DNA of 64,000 nt from Deinandra increscens subsp. villosa (lineage: Eukaryota; Streptophyta; Magnoliopsida; Asterales; Asteraceae), in the NCBI GenBank assembly GCA_039602395.1, contig JBCNJP010000018.1:5142163-5206162 (forward strand), read 5' to 3'. This document shows, in pieces, positions 32,502 to 44,403 of the stretch; the stretch's first letter is position 1; every line of letters begins with the position of its first letter. The position numbers were made by a program, and so were the translations under genes. Below the pieces are notes generated by a model. The model was not told the DNA's origin. It ran no database searches and was given only the letters and a program-made list of their open reading frames with translations.

Positions 32502-35500
32502 ATCTCCCACTTGGACAGAGTCCGACAACATTTGAAGAAACAGTCAGAGGTGCTCTAGCTACACATGGTTGTCCCAACCAGTTATGACACTTCAAGTCAG
32601 TAACCAAGGTATATCTACAAACTTGCGTTGTAGTTTAGACTTATGGTAATGCAAAGTCATTAGTTCCTTTCCGTATAAGACATCAATTGAACAAGAGACA
32701 TGGATTTAATTCATTCTCTTTAATGTTCAGTCATTCTATTTCTCGTGTCGTAGTTCGAAGTGGTCCAATCAAACACACAGTAAGTTTGGGTAAGGCCTTA
32801 CACTTAACACTTGGAACTCACGAGAGAGCCCACGATGTCTAGATGTTGCAGTATTAGTGCAAGAGTACAAAATCCCATCTTGACTACATACAGCTCCCAC
32901 TAAGCTTCAGATCCATTCCCAAAAGTAGTCTTTACTGGCAGTTACGCGACAGCGTATACTACAATCAAAGAACAGTCCTTGGCAAACGGGAGGTAGCATA
33001 TGTATCTCAGGTCAAAGGACACTATTGAGTATACCATTAATCAAATTCGTCTTATGATTAAATCCATGAAGACAATTTGATACGAGTTACGTCACAACGT
33101 CATTCTCTAATGAGGTCTGTGAGTCTGGAGAGTCAACCCTTTGAGTCCAGAGTCAGAATAGTCATAGATCAGTTTTGTTCCCACAAATTAGATCGACTAC
33201 GGACGGTTTTTAGAATATTTCACCAAATATTCATGGATGTTTAAAACGTATAAAATTCGAACACGTTTCGCAGAATTCGAAACCTGCATCTAACTCTTTA
33301 GATCAGATTGAATGATTTGGTGCAAACGTTAAGGTTCGACATCCCAACACTAAAGTAGAATAATGTAGCGTAGAATTCAAGTAATACGTAACAGTATTAG
33401 CTTATTGATCAAACTTGACCAATGGAACTGTGAATTCTCGTGCTAGGTTCTATGCCTGTGTTTTGGTTTTGCCTGTTTAGTTGTTTCATTAGTTTTGGTG
33501 TTGCTCAGAACAGCAAAAGTATTTAAGTGAATATGAATGTGTGATAAAACTCGTGCCCTTGGTATGCACATGGATTACTGTGTTATCACAATGGCATGTT
33601 AATCGATTATCAACATAATCAAATTAACCTTCTTTGAATGTACCCTTACATTGATGATTCAAAACTTCACTTAAGGTGGCTAGTTGTTCGGTGAGTATAC
33701 TCGAGTACTCATCATGAACATTTCATCATCAAGACAAGTTGAGATGATTTGGTTTTCCAGCTTTTGTCATTGGTGTAACTCTTTACAGTGACACTTATGC
33801 AACATCCATATGTTGGATAGTTCCCATTTCATAACTAGTATGACACGACTTGTTTCAAGAAATTGAATATATCTGAGGATGCCATTCCAGAGATGTTTTC
33901 AATTGTGGGATGTTCTTGAAACTGGGAGATCTTTTGAGGCTTCATTACAAGTTTAATCCGGTAAACTCCAATGAACGTGAGATCAACACTCAATCGTTAT
34001 CTCGATAAGGATTAGTGGTGATGCTCCCATTTGCTTTACATAGACGACGCATTCTTATAATCATCTTTCGTTAGGATATTGGTTTTGCAAGAGAATTCTT
34101 AGCAAACCTTCTTCGTTTTCAGGAACGAAGTTATTTAGTTTCATAAACACTGTATGAATCTAATTGACCAATATCCAATTGTCATGTCACATACATTCTC
34201 TTGTGTTGAAAAGACTTGCGTGCCAGACGCCCTAATGATTATTCTATCAGAATATCAAGTCTGATTTAGGATTGTGAACTCAATCCAATGACCAACCAAT
34301 GATGGAAGATTTTAGACAAGTAAAATCGACATCTAGTTCCATTTGGAATTAATAGTCATTTAGAATGCTAACATGGTTTCATCATAGCAACAACTACTTG
34401 TTGTGAAAAGATGTTTGTCTAATGAGTCTTGTATAATTACAAGAGTCCCAGTGCACAGTCCGGTAATTCCTGCAGAAACCAAGTTTCTTTAACAATTAAT
34501 TCAGATATCCATGCATCCGGAAAAAATGGACGTGCACTACTCAAACTTGGTCTCTCGCAAGACTCTTCTTGGAACCAATTTGAGTCGCAAGTGATCGGCG
34601 AGGAAATGATTCGTGGGTATAAGGTGTGAACGGTGGCCATTGGCAAGTCATAAGTCACGTGTTAATTGGTTTTCCAACTTTGAAAACAAATCCTCATAAT
34701 GTAAGCAACACGTGCTTAGCAGGATTTTAGTTTAACACGTACGAGTACAAGCCATTTGTAGTCATCGACTTTCAAGGTGTTGTATGTATATATCTATTCT
34801 TGACCGTCATGGTCATATGCACAAAACTTAGTGCTTTTATATATAACAGAATCATACCATTGATTGTGTTACATAAGTTTCACTGGTGGCTTGAACTTTT
34901 ATAGACAAGCGTTTGATCTCATCAAAGGTCCTATTGTTTGAATTGACGAAATCAGGCAAGTGATTTCACAAAAATTCAATTTTGATTTAATGAAGTCTCA
35001 AACCATACGATTTCAAACCATAAGGTTTTTATGAATCAAGATAGGTTGATTATTCCCGTTGTAGCTAGTACAATGAGAATAAGAGACGTCATGGCCTTAA
35101 TGGATTTTAGAAAGAACAATCGTTCTTCCTTAGCATTTAGGCTAGTCTTATGATCATTAAATCAATAACACCATGCTTAGCGTCATGTTATATATGTTTG
35201 AATCTAATCTACCAACCAAGTGAAACATTTTCAAGTGTAGAAAATTCCATGCATATCAATAAAGTTTAAACCGGAAACTTTAGTGCATGTTTAGATTCAA
35301 AACAAAAAGCAAAATTGTATCATCCTGGACCCCGCCAGGGAAAAACAAACAATTTGTTTAAAGATACCACCAAGAATTTAAACCGACATGATCTTTATTC
35401 AAAGTTTGCAATCATGCAAAGATGTCATGTCTTCTTGGTTGTCTTGCTTTCTACGACTTCAAGTTCCTACAAAATGTATAGTATGTCAAACATATATTTT

Positions 35501-35533
35501 GAAGGATCAAGTGAAGTGGTTTATAACATGAGG
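32502..35533. other. 3 kb non-coding interior of the gag-only element, where pol would be
   Basis: Between the end of gag and the 3' LTR there is no integrase, RT or RNase H similarity on either strand and only very short ORFs. Moderately AT-rich, no tandem repeats seen. Confidence 0.65.
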
Positions 35534-36445
35534 TTATAGATATATACCTCCGGAAGAACCCGCATCGGGCTTCTTCACCTTGGCAAGATATTCAGGGCAG
35601 TTTCTCTTCCAGTGCCCCATCTTGTTGCATTCGAAGCACTGGCGCTCATCTTGCGGCGGTGCCTTCGAAGCCCTTGACTTGCCCTTTGCGGTGCCACTAG
35701 ACCCTCTAGCTGCAGCGCCCTTGCCCTTCTTCCTTTGCCCAGGTTTCCTCTTAACCTCAGGTTTCTTGACACCTCCGGATCGGATGGCGAGCACATCATT
35801 TGACTTACCTTTGCTGTTGTTACCGTTGAGAAAATTAATCTCAGCGGTCTTCAACATACCGTGAAGCTCGGTCACTGTCTTAACCAGGCTGTTCATATTG
35901 AAATTGATCCGGAAGGGAGTGAACGCACTGGAAAGAGAGTGGAGGATCAAATCCGTCGCCATTTCCTGAGAAATGACGTAGTCGAGCTTCGCAAGTCGGT
36001 CGATGTAGCCCTTCATCTTAAGGACATGGGTGCTGACAGGACTACCTTCGGCCATCCGACAGGTGATGAGCCTGACGATGGTCTCGTAGCGTTCCTGCCG
36101 GGCCTGGGTTTCAAACATGCCCTTAAGTTCCCCGATCATCTGAAACACCGTCCTGTCAACCATACTCTTCTAAATCTCAGTAGACATAGTTGCCAGCATG
36201 AGGCACGTAACTGAGTTGGCATCCTTTCTCAGTGCGTCATGTGCAGCGCGAGCAGCCGCAGTGTTATTTGCGGGTGCTTCGGGCACCTCGGCCTTCAACA
36301 CATGTTGTTTGTTGGCCATTTGCAAGACAATTTTCAGATTTCGATGCCAGTCGAGGAAGTTGGTGTCATCAAGTTTCTCCTTCTCAAGGAGAGACTTGAG
36401 CTGGAAAACCTCGTTGTTAGCAGGAGGATTAGCCATCTGAAACAA
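35534..36445 (-). pseudogene. Copia gag with CCHC zinc knuckle, one nonsense codon
   Basis: Minus strand, starting at 36445. The N-terminus has the Copia gag pattern ('LDDTNFLDWHRNLKIVLQ'); the body is UBN2-like ('MVDRTVFQMIGELKGMF', 'AEGSPVSTHVLKMKGYIDRL'). A basic linker precedes the zinc knuckle CFECNKMGHWKRNC. The ORF stops at 'GGIYL', the place where Copia polyproteins pass into protease. A single TAG near 36167 (probably from CAG) is the only break; the parts on both sides are in the same frame. Gag packages element RNA into virus-like particles in the cytoplasm. Confidence 0.85.
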
Positions 36446-37890
36446 CAGGCAATTCGTTTAGTGTTTCGATGTGATATTCGTATTAAAAAACGGCAAGCAA
36501 ATCTTGAATAGGAATATGGGAACCCAATTAGTAGTCGACCGTCAAAGGCAGCGTTAAGTGCAATCACCGGTCACTAAGTAATCGGATAGACAACGTTTTT
36601 CTCTTGTGAAAACCAGTCACAACTCCCGTTTATGAGGCTTTCGCTAATTAATACGCGAAATACGTTTAGCGTCATCCATGCCAATTTTGTCTACGAATGA
36701 CCAGATGTACGGTGTTGAAATACTCCAATACACAAGGTACTCGTAAAGAAAATGATAGATGTCCTCAGTGGTCAGTGTGCATACACGGTGTTGAAATACT
36801 CCAATGCACACACCTTGGAAGATACCCTGAACACCAAGTGCGGTGTTGAAATACTCCAACACTGATGCATCGGTAAATATGTTCCAAGTTAGACTTGACT
36901 AGGATGGCATAATTTATCCGTTTTGCGGCTTACCAGATAGGATTAATTAGTCAATATTTTAATTAATTAAATGTTTGACTAAGCTACTCGAGAACCCTAT
37001 CTCACTCGGGTCAGTCAATTTAATAACCTCCTAATTAAAGACTACGTGTCGCGAGGCATTAACCAATTATTTTATCGTTCGATATTATTGATCGAAGAAT
37101 TCGAGAACAGAGTCGAATAAAATTGGTTAAGTTATGTCGAGTTTTAATTAATTCGAAAACTCGATTCCAATTGATTGTAAAACAGTTTTAACCATTTAAA
37201 ACTTAGTTTGGAGTTTTAGTTGGCGTGTTAAACAGTTTAAGACAAGCAACCAAAACGCACATGCAAACAGACACACATTCGGCTTTAGGAGGTTCCGATA
37301 TTGTCAGAGCTTTATGACAATATCGAAGAAGGTCTGGGACGTAAAATTAAAATCAACCATAGGGATGGAAACAAGCATCCGGCCGACTCCAATGCTCCCA
37401 CTAGCTTCGACAAGCTCCCACGTTACAATTGTTGTACGTCGGCCTTTAGGTCATGGATACTTGCCATGCTAGGGATCGTTGCATGAACAATCGCCACGAT
37501 GGGGTTGTCGCATCACAAGCTCGTAACGTTCGTCCAAGGCGAAGGTTAGCTTATACGAGAAAATAAATAAATCCTAATTTATTTACGATACAACTTTTGA
37601 ACCCAGAAACAAGTGGGCCAAACCAAAACCAAGACATGAATGGGCCAAAATGGGCCAAACCAAAATACGATAACCAATAAGAGCCATAATATGGGTCGAG
37701 CCAAATATGCGTGTTAAACAATCAATTAACGAATTGAAAACGATTGGTGGAATTAAATCGACCAATCATTTGGAAAAGGAATTCGTATAACTTTCGCGAC
37801 TTTTGGGTTTTAACCCCAGTTCGCGAAATCCACCGGTTTTAAAAACGACCAGTTAGGGTTTGCGTGTGGTGATCAAGGCTCTGATACCAC

Positions 37891-39228
37891 TGTTGGGTTT
37901 CGGACAGTGGTATACAGGTGCCCGGTGACGTTAAAAAAAAACTTGACCGTTTAATTAAAACATTACCGACCGGGTTTAGTAAATTAAGAGTTAAAACGGA
38001 TTAAACCGGTAATCCGTTTACGCAGCGGAATAAAATAATTTTACTAACTAAGAGGCGTAAACCGTAGGTGTCGAAAACGTGTCAACAGGATCACGATCAC
38101 CAAAAATAATTAATCACGCAAACACCATTTCGCGGTAAACATTTTAGCGGGAAAATAATAACGATTACATTTAATCGAAATAAAACATCTAAACTAAAAT
38201 GGAGTTTAGATATACATTCGCGGTGAGCTAACAAACGCTAGAGACACCGAGGAACAACGTAACGACGCTAGGTTTTCACGGAATAACCGATCCGACGTTC
38301 GGATCAAATCGTTTAGCAAATCGCCAAAACCGTCTTTAACCGATTCGTTGAAAACTACAACGATTCGGTTTATGGTGGCGAGAATCGAGCACCAACGAAT
38401 AAAGACTATGACGACGTCTAGGGTTTAGCCTAGACGGACGAACGATTATGGCGACAAAGCTCGCACTCGCGATATCGTAACGACGACGACAAGGCGAGTG
38501 GTTATGGTGTCGCGCGAAAACGGAGATACGCTAGATCGCGACGACGATCTAGGGTTTGATTCGCGACGGCCCTAGAAAGGAGGGGCGATGGCGGCGACAA
38601 GGGCGGCGGCGACAGCGGTTCACACGGCGACGGCGGCGACGGCTCCCAAGGTGGTGACGGCGGCGTCGATCTTGAATGATGATGATCCACCGATGATCGT
38701 TTGCAAGAAACGAGAAGCGATCACCAACCGAAAAGCTCCTACGATGAAGAGGTTGGTTGCGAGAAGGAGAGGGAGGGATGCGACACTGAAAGTGGTGCGA
38801 GAGAGAGAGAGAGAGAGAGAGGGAGGGAATGAACAACCAAAACCCTAATCCCTAGCTCTCCTTATATAGGCAACATAGTTGCATCTAGCCCCCTCCTTGT
38901 TTATCTTTTTGCAACCAACTATCTAAGTTTACGATTTATTAATAAAACAACTTTTATTAATAAACACACATGTCGTAAACTTCAAGACACACAAATAACT
39001 ATTTATTTGTTTCACCGTAAAACCCTAATCGATAAATCGAAATGTATTTCTCCGTTTATTATCGCAAGGATAATTATTTGTAATTAAATAAATAATTACA
39101 CAATTCCGTGAATTACCGGTTAAACAATTTAAGCGGATTTTTATCTCGTTTCCCTCAGTGTAACTCTTTACGGGTCAAACCGGGTCGGGTTCTTGTTGTT
39201 GTCGGGTCTGGACAACCATTATCCAACA
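37891..39228 (-). repeat. 5' LTR of the gag-only element
   Basis: 1338 bp. Differs from the 3' LTR by about 30 substitutions and several triplet indels in the GGC-rich block; has a (GA)n tract near 38800-38822. Confidence 0.9.
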
Positions 39229-39893
39229 GCCGGAGCCGGAGAGGCGGAGTCGTGGAGACAGTTTAGTACATAGCATCACTAGTGTTTATTGTTTAAACGA
39301 ACGAACATAATGGTCGATTTACTACATGAATAGAATAGCTTATTCATAATGAGGCCCTCCACTAGCAATCCATCTAACGTGTCATAATGACAACACAGTT
39401 AACTGATTTAGGTTTATAGCATATATGCATGTGCATGAAGGGATGGGAGGACAAACAAGAAACAAAACATTCTATCCTTGTTTGAACTTTCCATACTGGC
39501 AATAGTTTCCCTGAGGGCATGAAATAATTTGTATCATAATATTATGTATGGATTATTTCGTTAATATCGCGTGCAGTTTAGGATGAAGCTGGTGAAAGAT
39601 TGTCTGCCAGTGTTGATCGATGCTCACAAACCATAAATCACTCTACCTAGAACTGGAAGAAACATTCTTAAAGATTATATGAAAGCACTTATGATTTGGT
39701 TTATTGGGTATAAAAAAAGGTTTTGAGGGTTAGTCCCTCTACTTAAAAAAAACAAAAAACGGCTACTTCAAATAAAAAAAACGGCTACTTCAAATAAAAA
39801 AAACAGCCCGGGTGTTGAACTAGCGACATTGGCTTCAAAATCTCGGAGACAAACCAGTGGGGCTGAGAGGCTATTTGTTAATATGTTGCACAA
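39229..39893. other. Interior of the hAT element, non-coding
   Basis: Matches 46600-47020 in reverse up to about 39637; beyond that the right arm has a deletion. Includes short A-rich tandem units near 39745-39800. No gene. Confidence 0.6.
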
Positions 39894-40442
39894 TTATTTA
39901 TAGGGAAAAAGACAGAAATAGCCCTTTTGACAAAACATTCCCCCATCATAACCGTTTGAAAGTCAACAGCCCCATTATGGCCCTCCTTGCACGGTCGGAC
40001 GACCGTTGTCATCCGTCGCCACGACTCCACCAACGAAAAACCGCCACGTGTCTTTCCCATGGTCGTCACGACCCTTCGTCACCGACAACGATCGTTCCAT
40101 GTGGGTCCACGACCGTCCCCTGCCTAACACTTTCCAGGGTCGTCCGACACCCATCGACGGTCGTCTGACACTTGTTGGGGCGTCGGGACGACCCCGACAC
40201 AAAAAAAAGTTTTTTTTAACCCCGAAGTCGTTGACCGCAGCATGAGGGTCGTTGACCTTCACGGTCGCCACGGTCACCACGAAACCCCGTTTTTTCTTTT
40301 TTGTTTTTTATTTAAATTATTTTTATTACCACTTCCCCTGTATTTAACAACCTGTATTTATTTCCTATTTATTTACCTTTCCCCCTCTTTCACTCTCTTT
40401 ATAAATCAAATTTATGCTCTTTAGCTGCACGAAAAAGGAAAA

Positions 40443-41808
40443 ATGGAATTTCACAACATTGTTGTATGCGTCGGTGGCAAGTGGGAAGAAATAAATAATG
40501 TATACGAGTACGCACCTTATAATTGCATTCGACGTGCCACTAGTATGTATTCGAATTTTACTTTTTTCAGCTAAAAAGACTCAGCACTACTCGTTTTAAT
40601 CTCGTCAACATATCTCGATTGTCTTATAAACTGTCGACATATTCTTTTCCTGTTGATATTATGGATGATAGTGATATTCCTTTATTTCTAAAGTTATTGC
40701 GAGTAATGAAAAGGAGCCAATATATTTGTATGTTGTTGAGTGCTCAAGCCTAGACTTGAGCTTACCTAAACCCGTATCTTCTCATGGTTCAAATCCAAAA
40801 AATAAAAATGAGGTTCCTGATTTAAATTTTCCTACCGATGATTATCTTCACGATAACAATCTCAACAATCATTACTCTTTTGATAACATTTCTACGAAAG
40901 AGTATACTTTTAATGAGAACTGTGATTTTGATACAAAAACTCAGGGTTTTTTTAGAAATCATGAATCTGACGACTCTCGTGTGTTCCTGATACGTTCAAC
41001 AACAGTCATGAAAATGACTGTCCAAAAAATGATTTGAAAAGTAACCCTACATCGTCTTCTTCACATCCTATAATGGATAAAATTTTCAAGGACAAAAAAT
41101 CACTTAAGTTGGAACTTTCGATGTTGGCAATGACCGAATGTTTTCAATTTAAAGTTCCAAGATCTAATAAAAATAGATTTGTAGCTACTTGTGTTACTGA
41201 AGGATGTGAATGGGTAATAAGAGCGACCACTTATTCGGGTACCATTATGTTTCATGTTAACCATTTCTCGAGTGTTCACACATGTTCGAGAACCCAAATT
41301 TTTCCGAATATTCGTAACGCCGATAAATATGCTTTGGGTCACGTGATTAAAGAGCAGCTAAAGGATGGTCGTCGGGTTTATCGTGGCAAAGAAATTATTA
41401 AGGATATCAATGAAAGATACAAAATAATCATATCTTACAAACATGCAATGCGTGGTAAGAATGAGGCGCTACATCTTATAGCCGGATGTCTTGTTGAATC
41501 TTTTGCTAAATTACCTTTATACTTGCATAATTTACAAAAACTAAATCCTGGAACCATTACTGATATCTTACATGATGAGGATGGTCGTTTTGAGATGGCT
41601 TTTGTTGCTGTTGGAGTTGCTGTAAGTGATTTTAACTTATTACTTAATTTATATTATTTATTTAAACTTCCCTTTATTTAACATGTAATACTTATTTTTT
41701 AGATAAAAAGTTTTCTCAATTATTTGAGACCGATAATAATAATTGACGGTGCACATCTCAAAGGTCAATTTAAAGGTACGATGTTTATAACTGTTGGAAT
41801 GGATGGCA
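40443..41808 (+). pseudogene. MuDR-type transposase, N-terminal half, truncated
   Basis: Starts MEFHNIVVCVGGKWEE. The middle (41034-41617) matches the MULE N-terminal zinc-binding/DNA-binding region: 'FQFKVPRSNKNRFVATCV' and 'CEWVIRATTYSGTIMFHV'. After a probable intron (donor near 41620, acceptor near 41702) it reads 'IIIIDGAHLKGQFKGTMF', the start of the MULE DDE domain with its first aspartate, then 'VGMDGN'. The rest of the catalytic domain is missing. Frame breaks near 40570, 40690 and 40990 in this copy. Truncation occurs at a repeated 21 bp word. Confidence 0.85.
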
Positions 41809-42132
41809 ATAATTGACGGTGCACATCTGGTAACTATCTTTGGACAACTTCAAAATATCATCGTGAGTGTAGTGAACTGAGGCTTTGCCAGAAACTCTAA
41901 TAAAAATGTCATTAAACTTTTTCATTTTGTATCGCATTTGATGCCAGTGAGAGATGAGCTGATGATGCGTACGCTTATGCGCAGTCTGGTAACGAGCGTA
42001 AAAACAACTTCTCACTCGGTGCCAGAACCAATTCCCGTACCTTGACCGCGGCTCTCTGTCACGAACCGTTAACCACGAAATTGCAAGGTCTTCTTCCTCT
42101 CGTTGACTCCAAATAGGTGACGGGTTAGCCAT
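41785..42132 (-). pseudogene. Trihelix / Myb-like ORF within the MULE, truncated
   Basis: Minus strand from ATG 42132: 'MANPSPIWSQREEEDLAISW', then 'NWFWHRVRSCFYARYQTAHK', 'HHQLISHWHQMRYKMKKFND'. Three tryptophan-bearing helices fit the trihelix / Myb-SANT-like fold often called NAM-associated or 'GST T3-like' in plant annotation. The last residues before the stop are antisense of the transposase, so the natural C-terminus is lost. This copy is open from start to stop; the right copy has a 1-base deletion. Confidence 0.7.
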
Positions 42133-42837
42133 TTGCAAGCTTACAACAAGAAAACACAAACTTTATTAGTGAAGAGAATTGTAGGATTATCTTGTGATAA
42201 GTGTTAGATAGGTGTGATATATAAGATGGTAAGATGGTAATAAATACATGGGAAGTGGTAATAAAAAAAATTAAATTAAGAAATTTAAAGAAAAAACAAA
42301 AAAGAAAAAACGGGGTTTCGTGGCGACCGTGGCGACGTGCATGAGTTCGTGGCGACCGTGAAGGTCAACGACCCTCATGCTGCGGTCAACGACTTCGGGG
42401 TTAAAAAAACTTTTTTTTGTCGGGGTCGTCCCGACGCCCCGACAAGTGTCAGACGACCGTCGATGGGTGTCGGACGACCCTGGAAAGTGTCAGGCAGGGG
42501 ACGGTCGTGGACCCATAGGGGACGGTAGTTGTCGGTGACGAAGGGTCGTGACGACCATGGGAAAGACCCGTGGCGGTTTTTCGTTGGTGGAGTCGTGGCG
42601 ACGGATGACAACGGGTCGTCCGACCGTGCAAGGGGGCTATAATGGGGCTGTTGACTTTCAAACGGCTATAATGGGGGAATGTTTTGTCAAAAGGGTTATT
42701 TCTGTGTTTTTCCCTTATTTATAAGTATACTAAACATAGTATACATCTATATAACAAAAATTTTAAAAATTTCGGGCCCTCCAAAATCCCAGGCCCTAGG
42801 CGGTCGCCCACCCCGCCTATTCCCGGGGCCGGCCTTG

Positions 42838-43429
42838 CCGGCCAAATGGAGACAATGGATTCGGGGTTGTCTTGTGGCTTCTCGAACATTGATTCTTATC
42901 AAGGAGACCCGTTATCCATTTTCTTTTTTCTAATTTCCATGGTAGCGTTTCATTGTATGCTCTATAAATCCTCTTCTATTGGTATCATTCATGGAATTAA
43001 CATGCCCAAAATTGAAGAATATTTATCCCATATTTTCTTTGCGGACGTGCTCTTGTTTTTGGGAAATGAAGTTGTGTTAATATTTTGAATTTAACTAGAA
43101 TTCTTAGAATTTTTGGGATGGTTTTTGGCCTCAAAATTAATCTAAAAAGTGTTGTTTATATGGGGTCAACGTTGATGACGACGAGGTGAGGAAGATTGTC
43201 GGGATCCTTCGTTGTAGCAATGGGATACTCTCATTCAATTACTTGGGTTTTATGGTGGGAGCCAACATGAATCGTATCAAATCATGGGAGCCAGTTATTA
43301 AAATCTTCCAAGATAGGCTCCCGATTTGGAAAGCTAAGAACTTGAGTATTGGGGGTCGCTTAGTTCTCATTAAGACGGTTTTGAAGAGTCTCCCGACGTA
43401 TTATTTTTCAATTTATAAAGCCCCTAACA
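42838..43429 (+). pseudogene. L1-type LINE ORF2 fragment, running into the gap
   Basis: RT sequence: 'KWRQWIRGCLVASRTLILIK', 'GDPLSIFFFLISMVAFHCML', 'EEYLSHIFFADVLLFLG' and, after a break near 43090, 'LSFNYLGFMVGANMNRIKSW', 'AKNLSIGGRLVLIKTVLKSL'. The catalytic YADD motif reads FADV, so the second aspartate is lost. Continues into the N gap. Confidence 0.8.
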
Positions 43430-43929
43430 NNNNNNNNNNNNNNNNNNNNNNNNNNNNNNNNNNNNNNNNNNNNNNNNNNNNNNNNNNNNNNNNNNNNNNN
43501 NNNNNNNNNNNNNNNNNNNNNNNNNNNNNNNNNNNNNNNNNNNNNNNNNNNNNNNNNNNNNNNNNNNNNNNNNNNNNNNNNNNNNNNNNNNNNNNNNNNN
43601 NNNNNNNNNNNNNNNNNNNNNNNNNNNNNNNNNNNNNNNNNNNNNNNNNNNNNNNNNNNNNNNNNNNNNNNNNNNNNNNNNNNNNNNNNNNNNNNNNNNN
43701 NNNNNNNNNNNNNNNNNNNNNNNNNNNNNNNNNNNNNNNNNNNNNNNNNNNNNNNNNNNNNNNNNNNNNNNNNNNNNNNNNNNNNNNNNNNNNNNNNNNN
43801 NNNNNNNNNNNNNNNNNNNNNNNNNNNNNNNNNNNNNNNNNNNNNNNNNNNNNNNNNNNNNNNNNNNNNNNNNNNNNNNNNNNNNNNNNNNNNNNNNNNN
43901 NNNNNNNNNNNNNNNNNNNNNNNNNNNNN
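43430..43929. other. Assembly gap of 500 N at the axis of the inverted repeat
   Basis: Exactly 500 N, probably a placeholder for unknown length. The left contig ends in LINE sequence; the right contig begins inside a MULE terminal repeat. If the palindrome were perfect at least 820 bp would have to lie here. Confidence 0.98.
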
Positions 43930-44403
43930 CATCCGTCGCCACGACTCCACCAACGAAAAACCGCCACGTGTCTTTCCCATGGTCGTCACGACCCTTCGTC
44001 ACCGACAACGACCGTCCCCTGTGGGTCCACGACCGTCCCCTGCCTGACACTTTCCAGGGTCGTCCGATACCCATCGACGGTCATCTGACACTTGTCGGGG
44101 CGTCGGGACGACCTTGACAAAAAAAAAGTTTTTTTTTAACCCCGAAGTCGTTGACCGCAGCATGAGGGTCGTTGACTTTCACGGTTGCCACAAACTCATG
44201 CACGGTCGCCACGAAACTCCGTTTTTTCTTTTTTGTTTTATCTTTAAATTTTTAAATTTTTTTTTATTACCACTTCCCCTGTATTTATTACCATCTTACC
44301 ATCTTACCATCTTATATATCACACTTATCTAACACTTATCACAAGGTAATCCTACAATTCTCTTCACTAATAAATTTTATGTTTTTTTGTTGTAAGCTTG
44401 CAA

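Larger units (their letters stand above)
31188..39228 (-). mobile_element. Gag-only Copia-type LTR retrotransposon, left arm only
   Basis: LTRs 31188-32501 and 37891-39228, both TGTTGG...CCAACA. A primer site (reverse TGGTATCAGAGC, 37879-37890) adjoins the right LTR, so the element reads on the minus strand. The target duplication is GCCAG (31183-31187) against GCCGG (39229-39233); the right arm has the unoccupied site GCCGG near 47020, so the left copy has one later change. Gag is present, pol is not. LTRs differ by roughly 2%. Confidence 0.93.
39903..42714. mobile_element. Mutator-like element (MULE) with long TIRs, left copy
   Basis: Terminal inverted repeats of about 400 bp (39903-40310 and 42300-42714), GC-rich, starting GGGAAAAA and ending TTTTTCCC. 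Perfect 9 bp target duplication TTATTTATA (39894-39902 and 42715-42723), diagnostic for MULEs. Two convergent broken genes lie inside: a MuDR-type transposase (+) and a trihelix-type ORF (-). Confidence 0.93.
30972..42837. mobile_element. hAT-type element enlarged by nested insertions, left copy
   Basis: Ends CAGGGCCGGCCCCG and CGGGGCCGGCCTTG, flanked by a perfect 8 bp duplication CCGGCCAA (30964-30971 and 42838-42845). Without the gag-only LTR element and the MULE only about 1 kb of its own sequence remains (30972-31187, 39229-39893, 42724-42837), with no transposase. The right-arm copy ends at 47231; its other end is in the gap. Confidence 0.88.
7633..43429 (+). repeat. Left arm of the giant inverted repeat
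   Basis: The reverse complement of 43930-64000 can be followed through this whole interval: LTR-like DNA, SINE, all 25 SEC8 exons, intronic repeats, Harbinger element, tRNA-Lys, hAT and MULE, in the same order. The arm is longer because it carries extra transposons. In compared introns (for example 15521-15840 against 60390-60711) I count about 1-2% substitutions plus small indels. The last 820 bp before the gap would mirror sequence hidden in the gap. Confidence 0.9.

Noticed and set aside
39857..40280. ORFs of 60-103 codons on both strands in the MULE ends (also 42337-42661, 43930-44332, 46253-46536)
   Set aside because: These are readings through GC-rich terminal inverted repeats; the same DNA gives similar ORFs in every orientation.
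43186..44088. Apparent 300-codon ORF across the gap
   Set aside because: Most of it is N; it joins a LINE piece to a MULE end and is not a gene.
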